Notes under the pieces: model-generated
The model's database searches: none
The model's input: only the letters and a program-made list of their open reading frames with translations
Told to the model about the DNA's origin: nothing
NCBI GenBank assembly: GCA_934176955.1
Contig: CAKPOS010000002.1
Location: forward strand, 62,001-126,000
Length of the DNA: 64,000 bases
DNA from: an uncultured Bacilli bacterium
GTDB lineage: Bacteria > Bacillota_I > Bacilli_A > RF39 > UBA660
Direction: 5' to 3'
Shown here: positions 1 to 7,302 of the stretch, piece by piece
Layout: every line of letters starts with the position of its first letter
Numbering within the stretch: position 1 is the first letter of the stretch
Position numbers and translations under genes: made by a program

Positions 1-3000
1 TAAATGCATAATGATTTGAAAAATTTTGCGCTATTTTAGTATAAACAGAACGAGTATTTGTTGCTGTTAAAATATAATTAATTCCATATCTTTCTGTATC
101 TCTAACCAAATCTGGCAGTTCTTCTAAGATGTTTTGATGAGAATCACTAATTGAATCAAAATTATTCATTATAACTGTAATAATTGGTAGTTTTTCAGTT
201 GAGTTCTTAATATAATTTTTATACTCACCTCCAAAATCTGAAAATATCTTTTTTCTCTGAAAAATTTCATTTTTTAATAACTTAAATAGATTATTATATT
301 TTTCATCTTCATCAATAAAAACCATATCCCCAACATGTGGCAACTTCATATACCTTCTTAACGACTCTGAACCATAATCTACTATGTAATAATTAATTTC
401 ATCAGAGGTATAGTTTTTAGTAGTAGAATATATTATTGAATCTAATAACATTTCACTTTCACTGCTATCATTACCATATATTATGGTATTTCCATCTTCC
501 AAAAAATCATAAATAAGTAAACCTTGTTTTTGTTGACTAGGAGCATCGTATTCCCCTAAAACAGCCTTAACCTGATACTTATTACTAGAATAGTTGTACT
601 TTTGTTCTATTTCATTTTCTAATATAACCGGTGGAATATTGTCAAGCCACAATTTTTTTGCAAATTTATTTTCTTTCTGTGCCGCTTTTATGATAACTTC
701 CATAATAGAAGCAATTTGCTCCCCATATGCTTCTTTTTTCTTGTTATTTCCCGCTTGAATGCTTTTTATTTTGTTTCCACATTCATTTATGACATTTACA
801 CTTTTATCAATAGTTTTAACAATTGTATTTGATGGATAATATTTTGCCCCACAATAAGCAGACTGCCCAATAGCATAATACTCATCATACCCAACTTGCA
901 AATAAAATCTACCAGTTTCTTTGATATGTGCGGCATCCGGTTTTTTTAACATTTCTTTACTATCTGATTCATCTTGAACTTTTAAACAAACTTTAAACTT
1001 TGAATTTGACCATATTTGGTCATTAACAACACCACTTGGTTTTTGTGTAGCCAAAATTAAGTGGATACCCAAACTTCTACCTATACGCGCTACACTTATC
1101 AAATTATCCATAAATTCTGGTTGTTGACTTTTTAGCTCAGCAAACTCATCACTGATAATAAATAAGTGAGGAATAGGTTCATTTAATTTGCCTTCCTTAT
1201 AGAATCGTTGATACTTATAGATATCAATGGTCGATTCATTTAAAATATCTTTTGCTTCATTAAATTTTGATTGCCTTCTTTTTACTTCACTATCGATACT
1301 AACTAATGTTCTATCCATTTCAGCCTTATCCAAATTTGTTATGGTTCCAACAAGGTGAGGTAAAACAACTCCAGTTGCCCTATTTTCAAAAGCTCCAGTT
1401 AACCCGCCTCCCTTATAATCAATTAATATAAATGCAACATCATCTGGACTATAGTTTATTGCCATAGATAAAATATAAGTAATTATAAACTCTGATTTCC
1501 CACTTCCAGTTGTTCCAGCTATTAGTCCATGTGGTCCATGATATTTTTCGTGCAAATCTAAATACATTAAATCATTGTGCTCATCTACTCCAATTTCTGC
1601 TTTTAAACTTTGTGTAGAATCATTAGTATGCCATCTATTTAATACATTTAATTGTTCTACTTTTCCAACATTTTCCATTTCTAAAAAACTAATTGATTCT
1701 GGTAAAGATATAACTGTTTCATCGAATTTAATAGGTACATTTGAAATTAATTTAGCCAATTTCATATAATCTATATTGTATTTTATCTCATCTTTAAATT
1801 TTATTATTTCTTGATTTTCATAAGAATTTTTTAGAATTCCACTATTAGGATCACCTAAATTTATAAAGTTACTACATTTGCTTGGAAGATTACTTAATCT
1901 TTCTTCTATGATTGCTACACTAAATCCAATGTTAATATCCAATTCTGATAATGTGCTTATCAAATCGGTGCGTTTTACTTGATCATAGCCGTCAACAACA
2001 ATAAAATAATGTGGTTTTAAAACAATAGATTTATCCTTATTTTCTTTAATAATTTTAAGTCTATTAACTACTTCTTGCATCAAATATTCAGAAACAACCT
2101 TGCAACTATCATGATTCGTCGAAAAAAAGCGAATCTTTTTTTCATTATCAAAGTTGTGGTTTAAATATCTTAGATACGACCACTTTTTTTCATTTTTTTT
2201 AGTTGTAAAAATAACAAACTTTAAATCTTCATAACTATAAAAAGTCATCAATTGTAATAAAATATTATTGATAAATGGAATACTCTTTCGCAAATCTCCC
2301 ATTACAGCAGTAATTATATTTTCATAAAATGAATAACCAATTGGCGTTTTTTCAACATATCTAAATTCTTTTATTAATGATTCAACTTTAGATTTTAAAT
2401 CACTTTCATCAATACTAAAGTCTTCTTCTTCGTAGGTTAAATTAATTGCTAATGGTGCATCACCAATTCCTAATCTAACACTTAAAAAATCACTTTGATC
2501 GTTTCTTTTGTCCCAAAAATTTATTCCTTTTGAATGAATGTACTTAATACAATCATCAATAGTAACTAGATTTTCAATCATAATATTTTGCTGTTCTAAT
2601 TTTACTTTGTTTAATTCATTTTTTTTGATTTCTAGGTATTTATTATATTTTTCTTCAACAATTATTTTATTTTTCTTATCCAAATGTCCATTATACCATT
2701 GAGTAACAATCGGCCATATTAACATAGAAATTAACATAGCACCTCCACCAATTAATTGTGGCCATGTTCGATCAATAGTAGTTTCTCCATTTTTTAATTG
2801 TAAAACTGTGCTTAATAACATTGTTCCCGAAGTAATCCCCATAGTTAGCATTGGACCAACAGTCAAAATGAGTGGCATCTTATTTGTATTATCAATTTTA
2901 GGTGGAGATGATAATTTTATTTCTTTTTTCTCTATAATTCTTCTAAAGCGAGGAGATTTTGAAAAATAATCTTCCTCTTTGTATAGACTGATATCTTCAA

Positions 3001-3625
3001 CTTCAATATTTTGTGGATTATCTTCAACAGGAAATTCATAAGGAACAAGGCCATTAATCGATAGCTTATTAGGTGTGTTTCTTATGAATAACAAATTGTC
3101 TAATACTATAATCTTCATACCAAATATAATAATTTCAGAACCAGTTTTTATTATTACCTCTTTATCTAATAATTTGTTATTATCTATATATACTAACCCA
3201 TTAAAATTCTGTAAAACTAAATTTCCATTTTTAAAGAATATCTTAACAATGTATTCCTTAGTAACTACAGCATCATAAATAATATTACAACTATTATTGC
3301 TACCAATCGTTATATTCAATTTATTATCGTATGAAAAAAATTTATAAGTTTCTATAGCAGGAAGAACGTATATTAAATATACATTATTATTTCTCTCTAA
3401 ATAATAATAATTATATTCTGTTAAGACAACTTCAGATACCTCAGCATTATAACCTGTTATTTTTACACTAGAAGTATTATATAAAACCCAAACCCCATTT
3501 TTTTCTTCAATATTTATAAGTTTGTGTTCTTCAATAGGATTACTATCAAAACAGAAACTTCCCGATACTTGATTAGGAAGTACAAATGTATTTATTTCTT
3601 CAAAATCATACAATAATATTTTCAC
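1..3625 (-). CDS. essC: EssC/YukB-type type VII secretion ATPase (3' end outside window)
   Basis: Membrane-anchored FtsK/SpoIIIE-family motor of the Firmicutes type VII (ESX/WXG100) secretion system. I chose the GTG start at 3625, with GGAG six bases upstream, which adds an N-terminal domain an ATG-only search would miss. In order: two FHA-like beta domains (residues about 1-90 and 100-190), a conserved SPRFRR stretch near 230, two membrane segments (about 250-275 and 290-313), a linker domain, then a first ATPase domain with intact Walker A GTTGSGKS (704-711) and a DYKGGG motif. The second ATPase domain has GNDSSESE at 1051 where a P-loop belongs, so lysine and Ser/Thr are missing. The reading frame is open to the window edge; 1208 of roughly 1480 residues expected for the family are present. 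No WXG100 substrate or other ess gene is visible here; they may lie beyond position 1. Confidence 0.9.
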   Translation of the reverse strand, partial: MKILLYDFEEINTFVLPNQVSGSFCFDSNPIEEHKLINIEEKNGVWVLYNTSSVKITGYNAEVSEVVLTEYNYYYLERNNNVYLIYVLPAIETYKFFSYDNKLNITIGSNNSCNIIYDAVVTKEYIVKIFFKNGNLVLQNFNGLVYIDNNKLLDKEVIIKTGSEIIIFGMKIIVLDNLLFIRNTPNKLSINGLVPYEFPVEDNPQNIEVEDISLYKEEDYFSKSPRFRRIIEKKEIKLSSPPKIDNTNKMPLILTVGPMLTMGITSGTMLLSTVLQLKNGETTIDRTWPQLIGGGAMLISMLIWPIVTQWYNGHLDKKNKIIVEEKYNKYLEIKKNELNKVKLEQQNIMIENLVTIDDCIKYIHSKGINFWDKRNDQSDFLSVRLGIGDAPLAINLTYEEEDFSIDESDLKSKVESLIKEFRYVEKTPIGYSFYENIITAVMGDLRKSIPFINNILLQLMTFYSYEDLKFVIFTTKKNEKKWSYLRYLNHNFDNEKKIRFFSTNHDSCKVVSEYLMQEVVNRLKIIKENKDKSIVLKPHYFIVVDGYDQVKRTDLISTLSELDINIGFSVAIIEERLSNLPSKCSNFINLGDPNSGILKNSYENQEIIKFKDEIKYNIDYMKLAKLISNVPIKFDETVISLPESISFLEMENVGKVEQLNVLNRWHTNDSTQSLKAEIGVDEHNDLMYLDLHEKYHGPHGLIAGTTGSGKSEFIITYILSMAINYSPDDVAFILIDYKGGGLTGAFENRATGVVLPHLVGTITNLDKAEMDRTLVSIDSEVKRRQSKFNEAKDILNESTIDIYKYQRFYKEGKLNEPIPHLFIISDEFAELKSQQPEFMDNLISVARIGRSLGIHLILATQKPSGVVNDQIWSNSKFKVCLKVQDESDSKEMLKKPDAAHIKETGRFYLQVGYDEYYAIGQSAYCGAKYYPSNTIVKTIDKSVNVINECGNKIKSIQAGNNKKKEAYGEQIASIMEVIIKAAQKENKFAKKLWLDNIPPVILENEIEQKYNYSSNKYQVKAVLGEYDAPSQQKQGLLIYDFLEDGNTIIYGNDSSESEMLLDSIIYSTTKNYTSDEINYYIVDYGSESLRRYMKLPHVGDMVFIDEDEKYNNLFKLLKNEIFQRKKIFSDFGGEYKNYIKNSTEKLPIITVIMNNFDSISDSHQNILEELPDLVRDTERYGINYILTATNTRSVYTKIAQNFSNHYAF

Positions 3626-4084
3626 AAAAACACTCCATTCTCTTATAGATAATTAACAATTAAGAAAAAATTATTTATTCCATTTTTATTATTTTTTAAT
3701 CTTTTAATATGTTCCATATTGAAAAAATTACTGTGTATATTTTCATTCACCAAAATTTTATAATTAAATTAATGGTATAAAAAATATACAACTCATGATA
3801 AAATAACTCTCCTATTGTTAATTATTAGTATATCATATATCTACAAAAATGAATATTGTTTTTATCAAAAATTATAGAATTTACATAGAAATATTGGTGC
3901 AAGATAAAATTACACTCTTAAATAATAAAAGATAGAATTTTATAATACAAATTTTTTTGATAGAAATTACTTCTTCAAATCAGAATTTCTTTTTATAATT
4001 GATTATTTTTTACAAACTATTGTTTGTTTTTCAGGGCAAAATACTTATTTTTCTGGTAATTTAGTTAAATTAAAGAAGCATTTA
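3626..4084. other. 459-bp intergenic region upstream of essC
   Basis: Very AT-rich, with no convincing ORF. Short frames with an upstream GGAG-like sequence (for example nine codons starting near 3795 on the minus strand) are too small to call. The stretch holds a possible extended -10 for essC (3827-3832), which would give an untranslated leader of about 195 bases. A weak 7-bp hairpin at 3963-3992 is followed by T residues on the plus strand only, where there is no gene to terminate. Confidence 0.5.
3827..3832 (-). promoter_or_regulatory. Possible extended -10 promoter of essC
   Basis: On the minus strand the sequence reads TGATATACT, that is TG-n-TATACT, an extended -10. No good -35 box lies 16-18 bases upstream. 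It sits about 200 bases from the essC start. This is a weak, pattern-only call. Confidence 0.3.
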
Positions 4085-4933
4085 TTATTTCTTTTTATTG
4101 CCAATGATTACTTTACCATCTAAATTGCAAATGTAGCAATCCAATAATTTTGATTGAATATATTTTAATGCTTCTGTATTATTTTCTAACTTTCTACCTA
4201 CTAATACTCCTTCAATTAAAGTTGGAGGTAATCCAAATATAATTGCTGATTCCCTATCTGTTGTAGATGCATTTCTTTTAAATCTTAAGTCTAAAAATTT
4301 AGGATAATATCTATAATCTAAAAAATCTTTAAGTGTTTCATCATCAAATTCTGTATTCCATACATCAGCATATATCATTTTTTTTGCATATTCTGACTCT
4401 GTATTTAAAATAAAAGCAATTTTTCTTTTATCTGCAACTAAGCTTGGAATAAATCTTGTTTCTTTGGTACTTTCACCCCAATACATCCAAATAGAATCAT
4501 CATTATTAATTTTTTCTGTATATTCATCAAATTTGTGATATGGAATAAGAGCTGATTTTTCTATTGAACCTGGTCCTCGTCCGATTGTATAAGTAATGGT
4601 AAAACCACTATATAAATTGATATAGTCTTTTAAATAGCAATCGTTTTTTAGATTCCACATACCAATGCTATGTCTAATTTTATTTTTTACATTTGGATCA
4701 GTAAATTCAATCCCAATAAATCCGTTATTAATAGTCCAGTCAAAATTATCTAACATTCCTGGTATTCCATGAATAAATGTTCCTTTTTTTAGAAAAACAT
4801 CTTCTCCATCTTTATATTTATTTTTATTTATACTAATGTTATCTTCATAAAATAAATTTATATTGTTTAATACTAAATCTAATGCTTTACCTTTAAATGT
4901 TTGTTTTGCATATTCTATATATTTTTCTTTCAT
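4085..4933 (-). CDS. Unknown 282-aa protein coupled to a TetR-like regulator
   Basis: I do not recognise the family. The protein is soluble, with no signal peptide or membrane segment. It is rich in aromatic residues, with HGIPGMLDNFDW near residue 55, a conserved-looking DSIWMYWGES near 147-156 and a C-terminal GLPPTLIEGVLVGRK block ending in YICNLDGKVI. The C-terminal layout, with a run of hydrophobic strands and a Gly-Leu-Pro-Pro loop, faintly recalls ADP-ribosyltransferase-like folds such as DarT, but that is a guess from pattern only. The ATG overlaps the stop of the upstream TetR-type gene (ATGA), so the two are translationally coupled and driven by the same operator-flanked promoter. 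It is therefore probably the gene that the regulator controls. Downstream lies the essC leader. Confidence 0.75.
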   Translation of the reverse strand: MKEKYIEYAKQTFKGKALDLVLNNINLFYEDNISINKNKYKDGEDVFLKKGTFIHGIPGMLDNFDWTINNGFIGIEFTDPNVKNKIRHSIGMWNLKNDCYLKDYINLYSGFTITYTIGRGPGSIEKSALIPYHKFDEYTEKINNDDSIWMYWGESTKETRFIPSLVADKRKIAFILNTESEYAKKMIYADVWNTEFDDETLKDFLDYRYYPKFLDLRFKRNASTTDRESAIIFGLPPTLIEGVLVGRKLENNTEALKYIQSKLLDCYICNLDGKVIIGNKKK

Positions 4934-5484
4934 TATTCATCACTCACTTTCATTATTATATTTTTTATTAAATTTTGTATTTCTTGTTCGGTTACTATAA
5001 TACTTTTTGTTGCTATTTGACATGATAAACCATGTGTATAAAATCTTACATCTCTATATAATTCTCTTGCTTGATTTTTATCTAACCCATATTGTTTTGG
5101 GATGCTTTCTATCGTTTCTATATTCCAGGAAGAATTTAATACTTCTTCTATTGTTCTAGAACCTGCCAAATCTGACATAAATAGTGCCTTAAATATATTA
5201 CTTTCTTTATAAGAAAATAGTGCATATGCATAACTTATTGTGTATAAATAGTCTTTTTTATCTACTATTTTCTCAATGAATTCATCATAATAATCATGCA
5301 AATATTTTTTTAATTCTCTCTTAAATTCAATCATTCCACTAAAATTTCTAAATAATGGTGCTGTTGAACAGCCTATATATTTACATAGCTCTCTTGCATT
5401 CAGACATTCTATTCCTTTTTCTTCAATAAAATTCTTAGCATTTTTTAAAATATATTCTTTATCAAAAGATATTTTTCTAGCCAT
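4933..5484 (-). CDS. TetR/AcrR-family transcriptional regulator
   Basis: 183 aa, the normal TetR size. The N-terminal helix-turn-helix covers about residues 8-50: helix 1 FDKEYILKNAKNFIEEKG, then ARELCKYIGCSTAPLFRNF as turn and recognition helix. An all-helical C-terminal ligand/dimer domain follows, with Cys and aromatic residues but no recognisable ligand signature. The start has GAGGTGA four bases upstream. The promoter at 5517-5545 has near-consensus boxes and is flanked by two copies of a palindromic operator, so strong autorepression is expected. The stop overlaps the start of the unknown 282-aa gene. The inducer is unknown. Confidence 0.85.
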   Translation of the reverse strand: MARKISFDKEYILKNAKNFIEEKGIECLNARELCKYIGCSTAPLFRNFSGMIEFKRELKKYLHDYYDEFIEKIVDKKDYLYTISYAYALFSYKESNIFKALFMSDLAGSRTIEEVLNSSWNIETIESIPKQYGLDKNQARELYRDVRFYTHGLSCQIATKSIIVTEQEIQNLIKNIIMKVSDE

Positions 5485-5498
5485 TTTCTCACCTCATT

Positions 5499-5516
5499 AA
5501 ATAACAGTTGTTATTT
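5499..5516. promoter_or_regulatory. TetR operator O1 (palindrome)
   Basis: AAATAACAGTTGTTATTT has perfect 8-bp arms around a GT centre. It overlaps the transcription start just downstream of the -10 box of the TetR gene. The core AAATAAC...GTTATTT matches the second site at 5551-5568. Confidence 0.8.
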
Positions 5517-5545
5517 ATTATAATAATCTTTAAGCAAAAAGTCAA
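5517..5545 (-). promoter_or_regulatory. Promoter of the TetR/unknown-gene operon
   Basis: -35 TTGACT (5540-5545), 17-bp spacer, -10 TATAAT (5517-5522), close to the sigma-A consensus. Both boxes lie between the two palindromes, which would block polymerase when the repressor is bound. Confidence 0.8.
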
Positions 5546-5550
5546 TAATA

Positions 5551-5568
5551 AAATAACGATTGTTATTT
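5551..5568. promoter_or_regulatory. TetR operator O2 (palindrome)
   Basis: AAATAACGATTGTTATTT has 7-bp arms AAATAAC/GTTATTT around a 4-base centre, immediately upstream of the -35 box. Its centre is 52 bp from that of O1, about five helical turns, so two dimers could bind the same DNA face. Confidence 0.75.
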
Positions 5569-5576
5569 AAAAATTC

Positions 5577-5605
5577 AAAAAATAGAACTCCTTAAAGTCC
5601 TATTT
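5577..5605 (-). terminator. Terminator after the DUF2442-HTH gene
   Basis: The minus-strand hairpin AAATAGGACT-TTAAGG-AGTTCTATTT (10-bp stem, one G-U pair) runs into six T. It begins inside the stop codon of the 5600 gene and insulates it from the TetR promoter. Confidence 0.75.
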
Positions 5606-5953
5606 GGGAATTTCTCCATACTCTCTTATCATTGCTTCTTTGGTGATAAGATAATCATGACCAATTTTACATACGTCTACTTCATTTTCAAATTTGCCAT
5701 AAAATACGGCTTTTCTTAATGTGCTTTCACTTAAATTCCACAATGTACTAGCATCTGTAAACGATAATAAATTGTCAAAAGGAGTTTTCACAGTTACACC
5801 ATTATTCCATAATTCATTACATGAAATATCTAGTTCATCATTCCAAACAATAGCATATCCACCTGTATCAACAGTTACTGAATTATATAGATTTTTATCT
5901 TCTTTTAAGCAATTAAAAATTTTATATTGATCAAAAAGATTTATAAAATACAT
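5600..5953 (-). pseudogene. 5'-truncated DUF2442 plus HTH gene
   Basis: The C-terminal part fits the antitoxin-like DUF2442-helix-turn-helix proteins found beside toxin genes in Firmicutes: VDTGGYAIVWNDELDISCNELW is the end of DUF2442, and FTDASTLWNLSESTLRKAVFYGK with LITKEAMIREYG is the HTH. The first 20-25 residues of DUF2442 are absent. The frame can only be opened at a TTG (5974) or ATG (5953), neither with a ribosome binding site, and both lie within or beside the terminator hairpin of the upstream gene. I read this as a gene that lost its 5' end, though a rearranged and still expressed form cannot be excluded. No partner toxin (such as DUF4160) is adjacent. Confidence 0.55.
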
Positions 5954-5993
5954 CAAAAAAAATACTGTTGACAAAAATCAATAGTATTTTATT
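5951..5993 (-). terminator. Terminator after the PBECR4-like gene
   Basis: On the minus strand AAAATACT pairs with AGTATTTT (8 bp) around a loop containing a second small inverted repeat (TTGA...TCAA), followed by a T-run. It overlaps the stop codon of the 5989 gene. Confidence 0.6.
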
Positions 5994-7242
5994 TTTTAAA
6001 TCTATTATTCATATTATTTAATACATTACTTAAGTCCTTAAAATAATTAATAAGATTAGTAAAATCCATTGCCCCACTAAAATCCTCATATGCTTGCACA
6101 AACAATTCAAATTGTTCTTCTTCACTAAACACTCTTACATGTGCCCCGTCACTGCCTTCAGAACCAATAAGTCCAATTTTTTTAATTATTGCAGGTTTCG
6201 AATACATAAATAGGTCTTTTTTGTTCTCACTACTATCAATTTGTAATGTTTCAACATATTGATTATTTTCTTTATTTACCAATCCAAAATATGCCCAGGG
6301 ATACTTTTTAAAAGTTTCTGCCCTTGATACCATTGCAACTGTACTTCTAGAATTTCTAGATAAAGTTTTTTGTTCACCCAAACTATTCTTACCTAATTTG
6401 GCAACCAATGAAACTTTTTCAAATGGACCATACTTTAAAAAAGTTTGTGATTTTGATCTTATTTTATAATAATTCAATAACTGTGTAGTACTATTATCTT
6501 GGTAATAAGCTGTTCTAAAATCTTTACTTGATAAGATTGTCTTTATATAATCTTCACTGTATTGTAATAAATCACAATTACCATCTATATCCGTTAAAAT
6601 CCAATATAATATATCAATTGAATTCATATTTTTATTACCAGTTAATCTTTGAAAATCAGGATTACTTTTTAATTGACAAGCTGTTACTCCTAGTAAGTGT
6701 AATAATTGTTTTTCTTTTATTTGAAAATTGAAATATTCACTTGAATCTAAATTATTTGTCGTTAGTTCAGCAATTAATTCCTTATTATCATAAACTTTGT
6801 AATAAACTTGAACCGCTTCTTTCATTAAAAGTAATGTTTTCTGAATTTCACTTATGCTCATATCAACATTAGATTTATCATATATTAAATAATTACCATT
6901 TTTATCTTTTACAGGTTCAACTAATTTTCTATGATATTTATCAGCAATAGAATCATTTTTACCTTCTTTAATTAATAATTTTTCATAATACTGCTTTACA
7001 CTAATAAAATAACTTTCTAATAATCCTTTGAATGTAATATTATTATCATACTTATCATTTCTTATTATATTATAGCAATCACTTTGTTCTTCCAAAACAT
7101 GAATTACATCTTCAATAGAATTATTAATTAACATGTATTCACAATCATATATACCTTTTGACTTAAGTTCTTTGTTAATCATTAATATTACTTTTCTAAA
7201 ATCTAATATTTGTTGAAGTTTCATCTCGATTGCTTCATTCAT
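5989..7242 (-). CDS. Possible PBECR4-domain protein (weak call)
   Basis: Soluble, lysine- and tyrosine-rich protein of 417 aa from the preferred start. ATG 7242 (MNEAIEMK) has GGGAG about eight bases upstream; an ATG 12 codons earlier has no such site. The N-terminal third is helical. The middle contains YFNFQIKEKQLLHLLGVTACQL, which resembles the conserved FLHLTG segment of PBECR4 (phage-Barnase-EndoU-ColicinE5/D-RelE-like nuclease 4) proteins, followed by a mixed alpha/beta region with YGPFEKVSLVAKLGKN. This assignment rests on one short motif; otherwise the protein is unknown. It starts 60 bp after the polC stop, in the same direction, and is followed by a clear terminator. It lies next to a truncated antitoxin-like gene, so a toxin/immunity role is conceivable but unproven. 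Confidence 0.45.
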   Translation of the reverse strand: MNEAIEMKLQQILDFRKVILMINKELKSKGIYDCEYMLINNSIEDVIHVLEEQSDCYNIIRNDKYDNNITFKGLLESYFISVKQYYEKLLIKEGKNDSIADKYHRKLVEPVKDKNGNYLIYDKSNVDMSISEIQKTLLLMKEAVQVYYKVYDNKELIAELTTNNLDSSEYFNFQIKEKQLLHLLGVTACQLKSNPDFQRLTGNKNMNSIDILYWILTDIDGNCDLLQYSEDYIKTILSSKDFRTAYYQDNSTTQLLNYYKIRSKSQTFLKYGPFEKVSLVAKLGKNSLGEQKTLSRNSRSTVAMVSRAETFKKYPWAYFGLVNKENNQYVETLQIDSSENKKDLFMYSKPAIIKKIGLIGSEGSDGAHVRVFSEEEQFELFVQAYEDFSGAMDFTNLINYFKDLSNVLNNMNNRFKK

Positions 7243-7302
7243 TTTTATCTCTCCCTTTTTGTGCTTTTTGCTATACACTGAAAATACCTTTTATAGTATT
7301 AT

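Noticed and set aside
3780..3810. Nine-codon ORF with a GGAG-like site in the essC leader
   Set aside because: Too short, poor spacing, no sign of function.
3963..3992. Hairpin AGAAATT...AATTTCT as terminator of the 4085 gene
   Set aside because: The T-run follows on the plus strand only, whereas the gene is on the minus strand.
5953..5974. TTG start at 5974 for the DUF2442-HTH gene
   Set aside because: It has no ribosome binding site and lies inside a terminator hairpin; ATG 5953 is used only as a formal boundary of a truncated gene.
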